Below are positions 31,953 to 40,646 of a DNA stretch of 52,208 nt, one piece after another. Source of the DNA: Caulobacter hibisci (GTDB taxonomy: Bacteria > Pseudomonadota > Alphaproteobacteria > Caulobacterales > Caulobacteraceae); NCBI RefSeq assembly GCF_016135805.1, contig NZ_JADWOX010000026.1, positions 1 to 52,208 on the forward strand, in the 5' to 3' direction. The translations under genes and the position numbers were made by a program. How positions within the stretch are numbered: the stretch's first letter is position 1; each line of letters opens with the position of its first letter. Under the pieces are notes generated by a model. It was not told the origin of the DNA, ran no database searches, and saw only the letters and a program-made list of their open reading frames with translations.

Positions 31953-33575
31953 TCACTCGGCCTTTGGCGCCTTGCACTGGAAGCTGCCGGCGTCCTGCAC
32001 CGGACCCTTGCCGTCGTAGCGGGCGGCGGCCGGCCAGGCGCAGATCGGACGGGTCACGCCCGGAAACGCCTGACCCTTGGCCACGAAGAGATCGGGAGCC
32101 GGCTTGCCATCGGTCCAGGCCACCAGGGACGACAGCGGATCGAAGTCGTCCAGGCCCGCACCGCCGCCGCAGTGCTCCATTCCCGGTACCACGAACAGCC
32201 GCGCGAAGTCGGCGGCGGGCCGGCCAGTGGCGCCCTGCATGTCCGACGACATCTTGCCGTACCAGGCCTCCAGCTGCGGGGCCGAGAAGATCGGGTCCGA
32301 ACCGCCGGTGACCAGGATCAGCTTGCCGCCGCGGGCCTCGAAGGTGCGGAAGTCGGTGGCGTCGGCATCGGTATAGGCCGCGGTGGCCGCCACGGCCTTC
32401 AAGAGCGGCGCGACGTCGTCGGTGGCGACCGGTCGCTTGAGTGTCGGGAAGGCGAAATAGTCGCTGAGGGAATTGGTCACCAGGTCGCGCAGCAGGGTGA
32501 AGGCGCCGCCGTTCGGGGTGGGCATGCCGGTCTGCCAGATCCGCCAGCCCTGGCTGAACTGGCTGGCGTCGTAGGGCCAGCTGCCGACCACCGCCTTGCC
32601 GTCGCGATCGCGGGGACCACGGAAGGCCTTCTCGACCGCCTCGGCCTTGTCGGGCGCCAGGCAGCCTTCGCTTTCCTTACCCTTGCAGGTGATCTTGCGG
32701 ATGTCGAAACGGCAGGCGCCGAAGATCATGCCGTCCTTGGCGCCGTCGAGGTCGTCGCACTGGGCCAGGATCGCCTTTTGCAGGAGCGCGCCGTCGGCCG
32801 GGGTCAGCAGGCGCGAGGCGTCGGTCTGGCGATGGGCGGCCGCGGCGGCGAAGATATTGGCCGAATAGGTCGAGAGGATCGCCGCGCGGCTGAGCTCGAA
32901 GGCCGGGTTGGCGGCGATGACGCCGTCGAACTCGGTCGGATAGCGCTGGGCGGCGATCAGGGCCTCGCGGCCGCCGTTCGAGCAGCCCATGAAATAGCTC
33001 TTGGCCGGCGCGCGGCCGGTCAGCTCGCCGATCAGCAGCTTGGACCCGGCCGTGACCTTGCCGATCGCGGCATAGCCGTAGTCGAGCTTGGCCTGCTGGT
33101 CCTTGGCGAAGCGGGAGTCGGCGGGATTGGCGGCCTGGTGGCCGCTGTCGGTGGAGACCACGGCGAAGCCGCGCGCCAGGGCAGGCGGCTCGCGGCTGCC
33201 GGACGGCGTCGGCTCGCCGAGCGCGGTCATCACCACCCCGTTCATGCCGCCGCCGCCCTGGTAGAGGAAGCGCCCATTCCAGTCGGCCGGCACCCGCAGC
33301 TCGATCTTGATGGCGTAGGGCTGGCCGTCGGCCCCGGTGCGCCGGGCGATGTCGGCGGTGACCAGGCAGTGCGCCGGCAGCGGCGGCCGGACGGCGGGCG
33401 CGCCGCCGTTGGGCGACATCAACACCGGCGCCGGAGCCGGGCCGGCCACGACTTCGCTGGCGCCGGTGACCACGAGGTCGCCGAACGCCCTGCCCTGCAG
33501 CGCCGCGCAGGCCTGGCCGAAGGCGGCGGGAGCCGGCGCGGCGACGGCGCTGGCGAGAAGAGCGGCGACAAACAT
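31953..33575 (-). CDS. Tannase/feruloyl esterase family protein
   Basis: Secreted esterase that would cut ester-bound hydroxycinnamates or gallates from plant material, 540 residues. Signal peptide at the N-terminus (MFVAALLASAVAAPAPAAFG). Catalytic triad of the family: Ser199 in GCSNGGREAL, Asp427 in GGSDPIFSA and His468 in GMEHCGGG. Cysteines stand next to Ser (Cys198) and His (Cys469), the disulfide-linked CS-D-HC arrangement of this family. GAGG precedes the ATG at a good distance. It lies behind the TonB receptor gene but is separated from it by an intrinsic terminator. Confidence 0.9.
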   Translation of the reverse strand: MFVAALLASAVAAPAPAAFGQACAALQGRAFGDLVVTGASEVVAGPAPAPVLMSPNGGAPAVRPPLPAHCLVTADIARRTGADGQPYAIKIELRVPADWNGRFLYQGGGGMNGVVMTALGEPTPSGSREPPALARGFAVVSTDSGHQAANPADSRFAKDQQAKLDYGYAAIGKVTAGSKLLIGELTGRAPAKSYFMGCSNGGREALIAAQRYPTEFDGVIAANPAFELSRAAILSTYSANIFAAAAAHRQTDASRLLTPADGALLQKAILAQCDDLDGAKDGMIFGACRFDIRKITCKGKESEGCLAPDKAEAVEKAFRGPRDRDGKAVVGSWPYDASQFSQGWRIWQTGMPTPNGGAFTLLRDLVTNSLSDYFAFPTLKRPVATDDVAPLLKAVAATAAYTDADATDFRTFEARGGKLILVTGGSDPIFSAPQLEAWYGKMSSDMQGATGRPAADFARLFVVPGMEHCGGGAGLDDFDPLSSLVAWTDGKPAPDLFVAKGQAFPGVTRPICAWPAAARYDGKGPVQDAGSFQCKAPKAE

Positions 33576-33598
33576 GCTTGAACCTCGATAGGGCGATC

Positions 33599-33629
33599 AA
33601 AAAACGAGGCGGAGCCAAAGCCCCGCCTC
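33599..33629 (-). terminator. Intrinsic terminator after the TonB receptor gene
   Basis: On the minus strand GAGGCGGGGC, loop TTTG, GCTCCGCCTC (10 pairs, one mismatch) is followed by one base and TTTTTT (33604-33599). This is a textbook Rho-independent terminator and the strongest in the window. It sits between the receptor stop and the feruloyl esterase start, so the esterase depends on read-through or a promoter very close by. Confidence 0.85.
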
Positions 33630-33642
33630 AGTCGGGGACACT

Positions 33643-35880
33643 TCAGAAGCGGGCGTCAAGGCTCAGGCCGACCAGCCGGAACGACTGGGGCGTCAGGATC
33701 TGGCCGTAGGAGCCGATCGAGCCGTCGGGGAAGTTGGCGTAGCGAACCGTGGGCTCATGGCTATCAGTCAGGTTCCGCACGAAGATCGCGGCGGTCCAGC
33801 CCTTGTCCGGATCGCGCACGCCGATGCGGCCGCCGACGGTCCAATGGGCGTCGAAGGTGACGGTCTCGTCGGTCGAGGCCGCGTAGCGCACGGCCGACTT
33901 GTAGACGGTGTCGGCGGCGACGAAGCCTTCGATCGTTCCGGCCACGGCATGACGGTATTCGCCCGACAGGGTGAACTTCCACTTGGGCGCATTGGCCATC
34001 TGCTCGCCGCCCAGGTCGCTGCCGTCCTGCGCCGTAAAGCCCTTGGGATAGGTCACCGGGTTGTAGATCACGCCGGTGTTGAGCGAGAGGCCGTGAACGG
34101 GCTGGCCGAACAGGTTCACCTCGACGCCCTTGGAGATCACCTTGCCGATGTTCTGCGGCGCGCAGGTCAGGCCGCCGCTCTGGTTGGGTGTGCAGAGCTG
34201 ACCCTGGTAGTCCTTGAGGTTCATGTAGAAGGCGCTGACGTCGGCCAGCAGCCGGCCGTCCAGCAAGGCGCCCTTCAGCCCGGCCTCGTAGTTGGTCGGG
34301 ATCTCCGGACGGATCAGGGCGGGCTGGTTGGTCGGGATGGTCGGATCGCCCACCGCCACCTGCGGGCCCTTGTAGCCGCGCGACACGGTCGCATAGGCCA
34401 TGGTGTCCTTGTCGAACTGGTACTGCGGCCCGAGCTTCCAGGACCAGTTGTCGATCGTCGTCTTGCGGCCGCCGCTCGTGCCGGAGTCGAGCGAGGCGTA
34501 GCCGACCTTCATCGTCTCGTGGGTGTAGCGCGCCCCGGCGATCAGCCGCAGCTTCTCGCCGACATGGTAGGTCGCCTGGCCGAAGGCGGCGGCCGAGCGA
34601 TCCTTGATGTCGAGGTCGTAGCCGAGCAGGTTGCTGATCGGGATGGTCAGGCCCGGAAAGGGCGTGACGTTGATCGCCAGCGCGGCCGGGTCGGTGTGGT
34701 TGGTCTGGCTCGAATAGAACAGCCCGGCCGTATATTCGAACACCGCGCTGGACGGCGAGGCGATCCGGACTTCCTGGGTGAACAGCTCGCCGTCGCCGGT
34801 GGACGGCCCCTGCCGCACCTTCAGCGGATTGACGTCCAGACGGAAGATGTCGAGGAAGGTGGGACCGGCGTCGAGCTTCCGCAGGGCGGTGATCGAGGTC
34901 ACGCTCGCCGCGCCGAGGTCGTAGTCCAGCTGCACTGAGCCGCCGTAGGACTTGTTCCTGTTGATCAGCTTGCTGGTCGAGCAGTAGTCGCGATTGGCCT
35001 GGCTGGCGACGATCCCGCACTGGGCCAGTTCCGCGGTCAGGGCGGTGTTGGCCTTGTAGAGCACGAAGAAGTCCGTGCCGTCGTCGTCGGTCTTGCTGTA
35101 GTCCCCGATCAGGTTGACGGTCAGCTTGTCGCTGGGCTCCCACAGCAGGCGGCCGCGCAGGGCGTAGGCGGCGTGATCGTCGAGGTCGCCGGTCAGGGTG
35201 TTGCGGTTGACGCCCTGGCGCTGGTTGACGCTGGCCGACACTCGCAGGGCCGCGGTCTCGGCCAGCGGAATGTTGAGCAGGCCCTGCACCACCTGCTGGC
35301 CGTATTTCGAGCCCGCCGTTCCGTCCTTGGACAGCTCGGTGCGCACCCGGCCGCTGAACTGGCCGAACTGCGGGGCGTTGGTGGCGATGTTGATCACCCC
35401 GGCCGAGGTCGTCAGGCCAAACAGCGTGCCCTGCGGCCCTTTCAGCACCTCGACGCGGGCGATGTCGAACAGGTCGGAGATGTTGACGTTGCCCTGGCTG
35501 ACCTGGTCGACGACGATGCCGACCGAGCCGACCGCCCCAGCCTGGAACGACTGGGTGCCGATGCCGCGGATCTGGCCGCCGCCCCCGACGCTCTGGCCGG
35601 GCGCCTGCTGCACCTCCAGCGAGGGCGCGATCCGCGCCAGGTCCGAGACCTGGTTGACCTGCTGGCGCTCCAGCTGGGCCGAGCCGGCGACGGTGATTGA
35701 CAGCGGTACTTCCTGCAGACGCTCTTCGCGCTTCTGGGCGGTGACCACGATCTCGGTCACCACGGCGTCCTGGTCGGCGGTCGTAGTCGCCTGGGCCTGA
35801 GTCTGAGCTTGGGCCTGAGCGGCTAGCGCCAGGACGCTGGTGGTGACCATGACAGCGGCCAGTCGATTTTTATCAAGCAT
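33643..35880 (-). CDS. TonB-dependent outer-membrane receptor
   Basis: Energy-coupled outer-membrane uptake channel, 745 residues. Signal peptide (MVTTSVLALAAQAQA region), then a plug with the TonB-box-like EIVVTAQKREERLQEVPLSI and the usual VEVLKGPQGTLFG. The 22-strand-type barrel follows and ends in RLVGLSLDARF with a terminal Phe. The start at 35880 has GGGGGAAAGCT before it. It resembles the receptors common in Caulobacterales and Sphingomonadales for plant-derived compounds. Lying before a feruloyl esterase gene, it probably takes up hydroxycinnamates or feruloylated oligosaccharides. This is inference from position. Confidence 0.92.
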   Translation of the reverse strand: MLDKNRLAAVMVTTSVLALAAQAQAQTQAQATTTADQDAVVTEIVVTAQKREERLQEVPLSITVAGSAQLERQQVNQVSDLARIAPSLEVQQAPGQSVGGGGQIRGIGTQSFQAGAVGSVGIVVDQVSQGNVNISDLFDIARVEVLKGPQGTLFGLTTSAGVINIATNAPQFGQFSGRVRTELSKDGTAGSKYGQQVVQGLLNIPLAETAALRVSASVNQRQGVNRNTLTGDLDDHAAYALRGRLLWEPSDKLTVNLIGDYSKTDDDGTDFFVLYKANTALTAELAQCGIVASQANRDYCSTSKLINRNKSYGGSVQLDYDLGAASVTSITALRKLDAGPTFLDIFRLDVNPLKVRQGPSTGDGELFTQEVRIASPSSAVFEYTAGLFYSSQTNHTDPAALAINVTPFPGLTIPISNLLGYDLDIKDRSAAAFGQATYHVGEKLRLIAGARYTHETMKVGYASLDSGTSGGRKTTIDNWSWKLGPQYQFDKDTMAYATVSRGYKGPQVAVGDPTIPTNQPALIRPEIPTNYEAGLKGALLDGRLLADVSAFYMNLKDYQGQLCTPNQSGGLTCAPQNIGKVISKGVEVNLFGQPVHGLSLNTGVIYNPVTYPKGFTAQDGSDLGGEQMANAPKWKFTLSGEYRHAVAGTIEGFVAADTVYKSAVRYAASTDETVTFDAHWTVGGRIGVRDPDKGWTAAIFVRNLTDSHEPTVRYANFPDGSIGSYGQILTPQSFRLVGLSLDARF

Positions 35881-36209
35881 AGCTTTCCCCCTTCTTCGGC
35901 CAGCCGTTCGGCGGAGCCTCGGCTGACGGCTGCGTTTCCATCCCGGCGCGGGTGGTCCCACGCGCTCTTATTTTTATACTGTATGCCGATGATACCATCA
36001 GGCATTCATTGAATCGAATAACACTACATATTCAAATAATTGATGCCAAATTTGGACGTGATCATTCAAATTCAGAATCGACAAATGACTATCATCGATT
36101 CTAATTATTGAATGAGATTCGGTTTTACTGATTTTATTTAATCGATGCGGGCGACCTCCGTCGCTTAGACGTCATGAAACGGGAGGCGCGCGCAGGCGCG
36201 ACAGGCAAG
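35881..36209. promoter_or_regulatory. AT-rich divergent promoter region with several dyads
   Basis: A 329-base gap between the TonB receptor and the esterase at 36210, no gene seen in it. The part 35970-36150 is strikingly AT-rich. Dyads: ATGCC (35983-35987) with GGCAT (36001-36005); ATTCATTGAAT (36004-36014, perfect); CCAAATTTGG (36046-36055, perfect); ATTCAGAAT (36070-36078, perfect). A larger arrangement GGCAT-N4-TGAAT (36001-36014) faces ATTCA-N8-ATGCC (36030-36047). ATACTGT (35976-35982) and TCAGGCAT (35998-36005) also occur at the MarR operator candidate. Confidence 0.6.
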
Positions 36210-37367
36210 ATGAACCAGACGCTCGCGCGGACTCTGGCCGCGACCTTGGTCGCCACGACCCTGCTGACCGGCGCCGCCCAGGCCCAGCCGCCGACGGCGC
36301 GGCCGCCCGGCATGCCGGCCCCGACGCCCAACGACAGGCTGGTCTCCCCCGAGGTCGCCGCCGACCGGCGCGTGACCTTCCGCCTCTACGCGCCGGACGC
36401 CCGTACCGTCGCCGTCACCGGTGAGTTCCTGGCCTGGGGCGGGCCGTCGCTGGCCCTGGCCAAGGGCGCCGACGGGGTCTGGACGGGAACCAGCGACGCG
36501 CTTCCGGCCGGCGCCTATCGCTACGCCTTCCTGATGGACGGGGTGCAGGTGGTCGATCCGCGCAATCCGGCCACCTCCGCCTCGCTGACCCAGGCCAAGA
36601 GCCTGCTGGTGGTCTCGGACGATGATTTCGCCGCCGATCGGCCAAGCGTGCCGCACGGCGCGATCGCCCGCGTGCGCTACGCCTCGCCCGCCCTGGGCGT
36701 CGAGCGCCAGATGCAGGTCTACACCCCGCCCGGCTACGGCCGAGACGGCAAGACCTATCCGGTGCTCTACCTGCTGCACGGCGGCGGCGACGCCGATGAT
36801 TCCTGGCCGACGGTCGGCCGGGCCGGCTTCATCCTCGACAACCTCATCGCCGAGAAGAAGGCTCCGCCGATGATCGTGGTCATGCCGGCCGGCGCCGTGA
36901 AGCCGACCGGCCAGCCGATGACCTGGGACGCCGGCCAGGACCCGTTCACGGCCGACCTGCTGGGCGCGGTCATGCCCTATGTCGAGGCCAACTACCGGGT
37001 GTCCAAGGCGCCGGGCCAGACGGCGCTGGCCGGCCTGTCGATGGGCGGCATCCAGACCCTCAACATCGGCCTGACCCATACCGAGCGGTTCCGCTGGATC
37101 GGGGTATTCAGCTCCGGCTGGTTCCCCGGCGACCTGAAGGCGTTCGAGGATCATCACGGCGCCGACCTTGGCGCGAAGGCCGCCAGGCTGAAGCTGTTCT
37201 ACTATTCCAACGGCGAGACCGACATCGCCCTGCCCCAGGCCAAGAAGGCGTTCGAGATGTTCGATCGTCACGGGGTGCGGGTGGAGACCTACGAATTCCC
37301 GGGCGGCCACGAATGGTCGGTGTGGCGGGCCAGCCTGCACGACTTCGCGCAGAAGCTGTTCCGCTAG
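36210..37367 (+). CDS. Esterase D / feruloyl esterase-like protein with N-terminal CBM48-like domain
   Basis: Secreted alpha/beta hydrolase of 385 residues. Signal peptide (TLAATLVATTLLTGAAQA); then an immunoglobulin-like domain of the glycogen-debranching/CBM48 type (VTFRLYAPDARTVAVTGEF, GVWTGTSDALPAGAYRYAF). The esterase domain has LYLLHGGGDADDSW, nucleophile Ser277 in GLSMGG and His367 in GGHEWSVWR. This architecture is that of Fae1/XynZ-type feruloyl and acetyl-xylan esterases. ATG 36210 was preferred over ATG 36174, which has no ribosome site. Divergent from the TonB receptor, it probably releases ferulate from cell-wall polymers. Confidence 0.85.
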   Translation: MNQTLARTLAATLVATTLLTGAAQAQPPTARPPGMPAPTPNDRLVSPEVAADRRVTFRLYAPDARTVAVTGEFLAWGGPSLALAKGADGVWTGTSDALPAGAYRYAFLMDGVQVVDPRNPATSASLTQAKSLLVVSDDDFAADRPSVPHGAIARVRYASPALGVERQMQVYTPPGYGRDGKTYPVLYLLHGGGDADDSWPTVGRAGFILDNLIAEKKAPPMIVVMPAGAVKPTGQPMTWDAGQDPFTADLLGAVMPYVEANYRVSKAPGQTALAGLSMGGIQTLNIGLTHTERFRWIGVFSSGWFPGDLKAFEDHHGADLGAKAARLKLFYYSNGETDIALPQAKKAFEMFDRHGVRVETYEFPGGHEWSVWRASLHDFAQKLFR

Positions 37368-37390
37368 GATCGAGGTCCCGGCCGTGCGGC

Positions 37391-38443
37391 TCAAGCGAAG
37401 GCCCGCCGCAGGGCCGAGATCTTGGCGGCCGCGAACTGCTGGGCCACGGCGGTGGCTGAAGCGATGCCGTCGAAGCCGTGGAAGGCGCCGGGCACGACCA
37501 GAAGCTCGGTCGCCACCCCGGCGTCGATCAGGCGCTTGGCGTAGTCCACGTCCTCGTCCACGAAGAGATCGATCGAGCCGACGCCGATGAAGGTCGGCGG
37601 CAGGCCGGCCAGGCTGGCGGTTCGGGCCGGCACGGCCTTGGCCGGAACCTTGGCGCCGCCGGGCGCCTGGCCGAGGAAGGACCGCCAGCCGAAGGCGTTG
37701 GCCTTGGCGTCCCAGCCGATCTTGCCGATTGGCCCAGACGGCAGATGCGTGCTGCCGGTGCGGTCATCGAGCATGGGATAGATCAGCATCTGGAAGGCCA
37801 GCGGGATCTCGCCCCGATCACGGGCGGCGATGGCCAGCAGGGCCGCGTGTCCGCCGCCCGCGCTCTCGCCCATGACCGCGATCTTCGCCGGATCAATCCC
37901 GACCTCCGCGGCATGGTCGCGCAGCCAGCGCAGGCCGGCGTAGTTGTCCTCGACCGAGGCGGCATAGGTCGCCTCCGGCGCCAGCCGGTACTCGACCGTG
38001 ACGATCCCGTAGTCGAGCGTCGCGGCTAGGTCCTGCAGTTGGCGGACGCTGGACTCGGCGCTGCCGCCGACGAAGCCGCCGCCGTGCATATGCACGATCC
38101 CCGGCCGCGCGGCGCCCGGCTTGGCGTTGATGACGAAGATCGTCACCTCGGGCGCCCCTTCGGGACCCTTGATCGCCAGCCTCCACACCGGCGGCGTGGC
38201 GGCGGCCGGCGCGCCGAAGCCCGACACGAACTTACGCCAGGGGATCAGGGTCTCCTGGGCCGGCGGCGGGAACCTGGCGCTCATGGCCTGGATCTGGCGC
38301 GCGGCCGGCCGCAGTTCCGGATGGACCAAGGCCAGCGGGTCTTCCGACCCGCCGGCGCCCGCCGCGACGGTCTTGCCCGCCACGGCGGCCATGGCGGCGC
38401 TCACGCCCAGCAACCCCAGCCGCCGCCTGCTCAGACCCGGCAT
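37391..38443 (-). CDS. Tat-exported HSL-type alpha/beta hydrolase (esterase/lipase)
   Basis: 350 residues. Tat leader SRRRLGLLGVSAAMAAVAG. Hormone-sensitive-lipase family marks: HMHGGGFVGG, nucleophile Ser194 in GESAGGG, acid in GSIDLFVDEDVDYAKRL and base in GAFHGFD. It would hydrolyse short acyl esters outside the cytoplasm; the substrate is unknown. It converges with the CBM48-like esterase gene (23-base gap), and its start lies one base after the stop of the small exported protein gene, so the two form an operon. Confidence 0.88.
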   Translation of the reverse strand: MPGLSRRRLGLLGVSAAMAAVAGKTVAAGAGGSEDPLALVHPELRPAARQIQAMSARFPPPAQETLIPWRKFVSGFGAPAAATPPVWRLAIKGPEGAPEVTIFVINAKPGAARPGIVHMHGGGFVGGSAESSVRQLQDLAATLDYGIVTVEYRLAPEATYAASVEDNYAGLRWLRDHAAEVGIDPAKIAVMGESAGGGHAALLAIAARDRGEIPLAFQMLIYPMLDDRTGSTHLPSGPIGKIGWDAKANAFGWRSFLGQAPGGAKVPAKAVPARTASLAGLPPTFIGVGSIDLFVDEDVDYAKRLIDAGVATELLVVPGAFHGFDGIASATAVAQQFAAAKISALRRAFA

Positions 38444-38444
38444 G

Positions 38445-38771
38445 TCAGTGACCGCGCTTGGCCTGCATGGCGGCCAGGTCCTTGTCTATCTTGGCCAGCT
38501 TCTCGGGCGTCAGGGTCGGCTCGAACTGGGCGATGTCGCGCAGCTTCATGCCATAGCCCATGGTCAGCTGCGGATTGGTCACCACCTCAGGGATATTGGC
38601 GGTCAGCACGGCCTTGGCGTCGGAATCCTTGATCAGGTCGCCGACTAGGCTGTCGACGCTGAGCTTTGCCGCCGGCGCGGCGGCGGGCGCCGGGGCCTGG
38701 GCCAGGCTCACGCCGGCGCCGCCCAAGGCGAGCGTCAGGCCGAGCAGAAAGGCGGTCACGGACTTGGACAT
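38445..38771 (-). CDS. Small exported hypothetical protein
   Basis: 108 residues from ATG 38771, with GGAGACACCCA before it. A signal peptide (MSKSVTAFLLGLTLALGGAGVSLA), an Ala/Pro linker, then about 70 residues with helical character (SVDSLVGDLIKDSDAKAVL, LTMGYGMKLRDIAQF, LTPEKLAKIDKDLAAM). Not recognised as a named family. It is co-transcribed with the Tat esterase gene that starts one base after its stop, so it may be a periplasmic partner of that enzyme. Confidence 0.78.
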   Translation of the reverse strand: MSKSVTAFLLGLTLALGGAGVSLAQAPAPAAAPAAKLSVDSLVGDLIKDSDAKAVLTANIPEVVTNPQLTMGYGMKLRDIAQFEPTLTPEKLAKIDKDLAAMQAKRGH

Positions 38772-39137
38772 TGGGTGTCTCCGATTTTTGAGATGTCGAG
38801 GGGCTCGGACCGTCACGAAGGCGAGGCCGAAGAGGTCCTGCGGCGGCGCGCCCCCACGCGCCGCCGCAGCGGTTGCGTCGGCCCGATCAGCCAGGGCCGG
38901 ATCGACCGACGCGAGATCGCCTTCAGCCCCCCTAGGCGCCGGACGGCTCATCGCCGCTCGCGGCGCCTGCACAAGGCGATCCATACGCTGACTTCCCCCC
39001 GGACGCCGTGGCGCGGCGCTGCGTTGGCGGCGGGGACGAAGCCCGCCGCTTGGGGACGATCTAAGTTGGGGACGGCGCGCTTAAATAGCGCCCACAATTG
39101 CCCCGCGTCCAGCGGCGCCAGGGTCGAAGCCTGGGCT
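38772..39137. other. Intergenic region with hairpins and a short direct repeat
   Basis: 366 bases between the GntR-like gene's stop and the small exported gene's start, no gene supported. It holds a perfect 13-bp hairpin: CTGCGGCGGCGCG (38838-38850), loop CCCCCA, CGCGCCGCCGCAG (38857-38869). TTGGGGACG occurs twice at 16-base spacing (39050, 39066). GGCGC...GCGCC flanks an AT-rich CTTAAATA near 39080. The large hairpin would lie in the 5' leader of the downstream minus-strand operon. Confidence 0.5.
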
Positions 39138-40496
39138 TTACGCGCGCATCAGGCGCCTGGGGCCGGGAATGAAGATCGCCCGCGCCCGTTCGTGGCCCGC
39201 GCTCGCCAGCACCGCGTCGCGCTCGGCGACGCCCCGGACGATCGCCCAGCCGGCCTCGCGGATTTTCCCCGCCAGGGCAGGATCTGACGCCGGCGCCGAA
39301 GCCTGGGCGCGGACTGTGAAGCCCGCGAAGCAGACGGCCAGCAGATGCAGGGGGCCGTTGTCGGCGATCTCGTAGAGCCGCCGCTGCAAGGCGAACCAGG
39401 CCTGCGCCCTGACCGGTTCGGGAGCGGCCTCGACCAGCCCCCAGAGCCGGCCCAGGTCGTCCATCTGCGCGTTCGAGCGGGTCCGCGCGGCCTGCTCGGT
39501 GGCCCAGGCGTTGAGGTGAAAGCAGACCTCGGCCTCGGGCATGGCGGCGTGGGCGGCCAGATAGCCGTGCACGGTGGTGATGATCGACGCCGGATCGGGC
39601 TGACGCAGGCGCACGCCGCCGCCACGTCCCTTGACGCTTTTCGCCACGCCCGCGTCCTCGAGCAGGCGAACCGCCTCGACCATCACGCCCGGACTGACGC
39701 CGTAGCGCTCCGACAGGGTCCAGACCGTGCCAAGGGGCTCGCCGTCGCGGCAGGCGTCCGGCCGGATCTCCGCGCCGATGCGCGCGGCGACCCTGGCGGC
39801 GAGGTTCTGGCCGACGGTCGCGCCAGGAAAGCTTGGCGCGCTTTCCGAAACGACGGCTAGGCCCGAACCCCGACGAATCCTGACGCTCTCGCGCGCCAGA
39901 TCGAAGGCGCGGTCGGCGTCGCCGGCTCGCATAGCCGCATCGAGCGCGCGGCTCAGGTCCTTCGGCGCGCTAGACAGGCCGCCGCCGAACCGTTCCAGGC
40001 AGGCCAGGGCCAGGCCGAGGAACGGCGGCGCCGCTGCGGCCTGGCCTCGATCCGACGCCTGCGCCGCGGCTGCCAGGGCCAGGGGCTCGATCAGCGCCCG
40101 CGCCTCCCAGACCTCGGCGTCGCGAACGCCGGTCCACAGCAGGTGGTTGGCCATGGCCGCGGCGATGGCGGCCTGGTCGGGCGCCAGGACGATCAGCCCG
40201 CCGGAAGGACCGCGCCTGAGCCGGCAGGCGCCTCGCGCCTCCAGGATCCGCAAAGCCTGGCGAAGCACCCTGACGGAGACGTCGAAATTGTCCGCCAGCG
40301 CCGTTTCGGGACCGCAGACCCGACCGACCGGCCAGCCGGCCCGGTCCAGGGCGTCCTCGATGGCCATGGCCACCCGCGGCGCCAGACGCGCGTCCTCGGC
40401 GCCGGTCAGGGCGCCGTACTGGGCCAGTATTTCAGGCGTGGCGCGGAACGAGGCAGGCGCGAGGTCGAACGCCAGGATCGGCACGCCCGTCGCCAT
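39138..40496 (-). CDS. GntR-like regulator with two winged-helix/effector units
   Basis: 452 residues. Two similar halves each look like a FadR-type GntR protein. The first HTH is at about residues 40-110 (ALADNFDVSVRVLRQALRILEARGACRLRRGPSGGLIVL), followed by helical sequence. The second is at about 245-305 (TLSERYGVSPGVMVEAVRLLEDAGVAKSVKGRGGGVRLR), again followed by an all-helical part. The duplicated layout is unusual; single-unit proteins are about 230 residues. No ligand or target is evident. It lies alone between the small exported gene and the LysR gene, with no adjacent divergent partner. Confidence 0.8.
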   Translation of the reverse strand: MATGVPILAFDLAPASFRATPEILAQYGALTGAEDARLAPRVAMAIEDALDRAGWPVGRVCGPETALADNFDVSVRVLRQALRILEARGACRLRRGPSGGLIVLAPDQAAIAAAMANHLLWTGVRDAEVWEARALIEPLALAAAAQASDRGQAAAAPPFLGLALACLERFGGGLSSAPKDLSRALDAAMRAGDADRAFDLARESVRIRRGSGLAVVSESAPSFPGATVGQNLAARVAARIGAEIRPDACRDGEPLGTVWTLSERYGVSPGVMVEAVRLLEDAGVAKSVKGRGGGVRLRQPDPASIITTVHGYLAAHAAMPEAEVCFHLNAWATEQAARTRSNAQMDDLGRLWGLVEAAPEPVRAQAWFALQRRLYEIADNGPLHLLAVCFAGFTVRAQASAPASDPALAGKIREAGWAIVRGVAERDAVLASAGHERARAIFIPGPRRLMRA

Positions 40497-40597
40497 ATGT
40501 CGCCCCTCCCCGGAACCCCCGCGCCTTCAGGCGTCGTTGCAGGCTACTAGGTCGCTGCGGCGCGCAGCTTGTCAATCGCGGCGCCATGCCCACGATT

Positions 40598-40618
40598 GGA
40601 GGAGGCAAAGCCCCCTCC
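40598..40618 (-). terminator. Hairpin downstream of the LysR gene
   Basis: GGAGGAGGC (40598-40606) and GCCCCCTCC (40610-40618) form a 9-pair stem with one wobble and a 3-base loop, 29 bases past the LysR stop. There is no T-run, so it is a terminator-like hairpin only. Confidence 0.4.
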
Positions 40619-40646
40619 CTTCAGGCCCGCCTACTAACGCGCCAGA

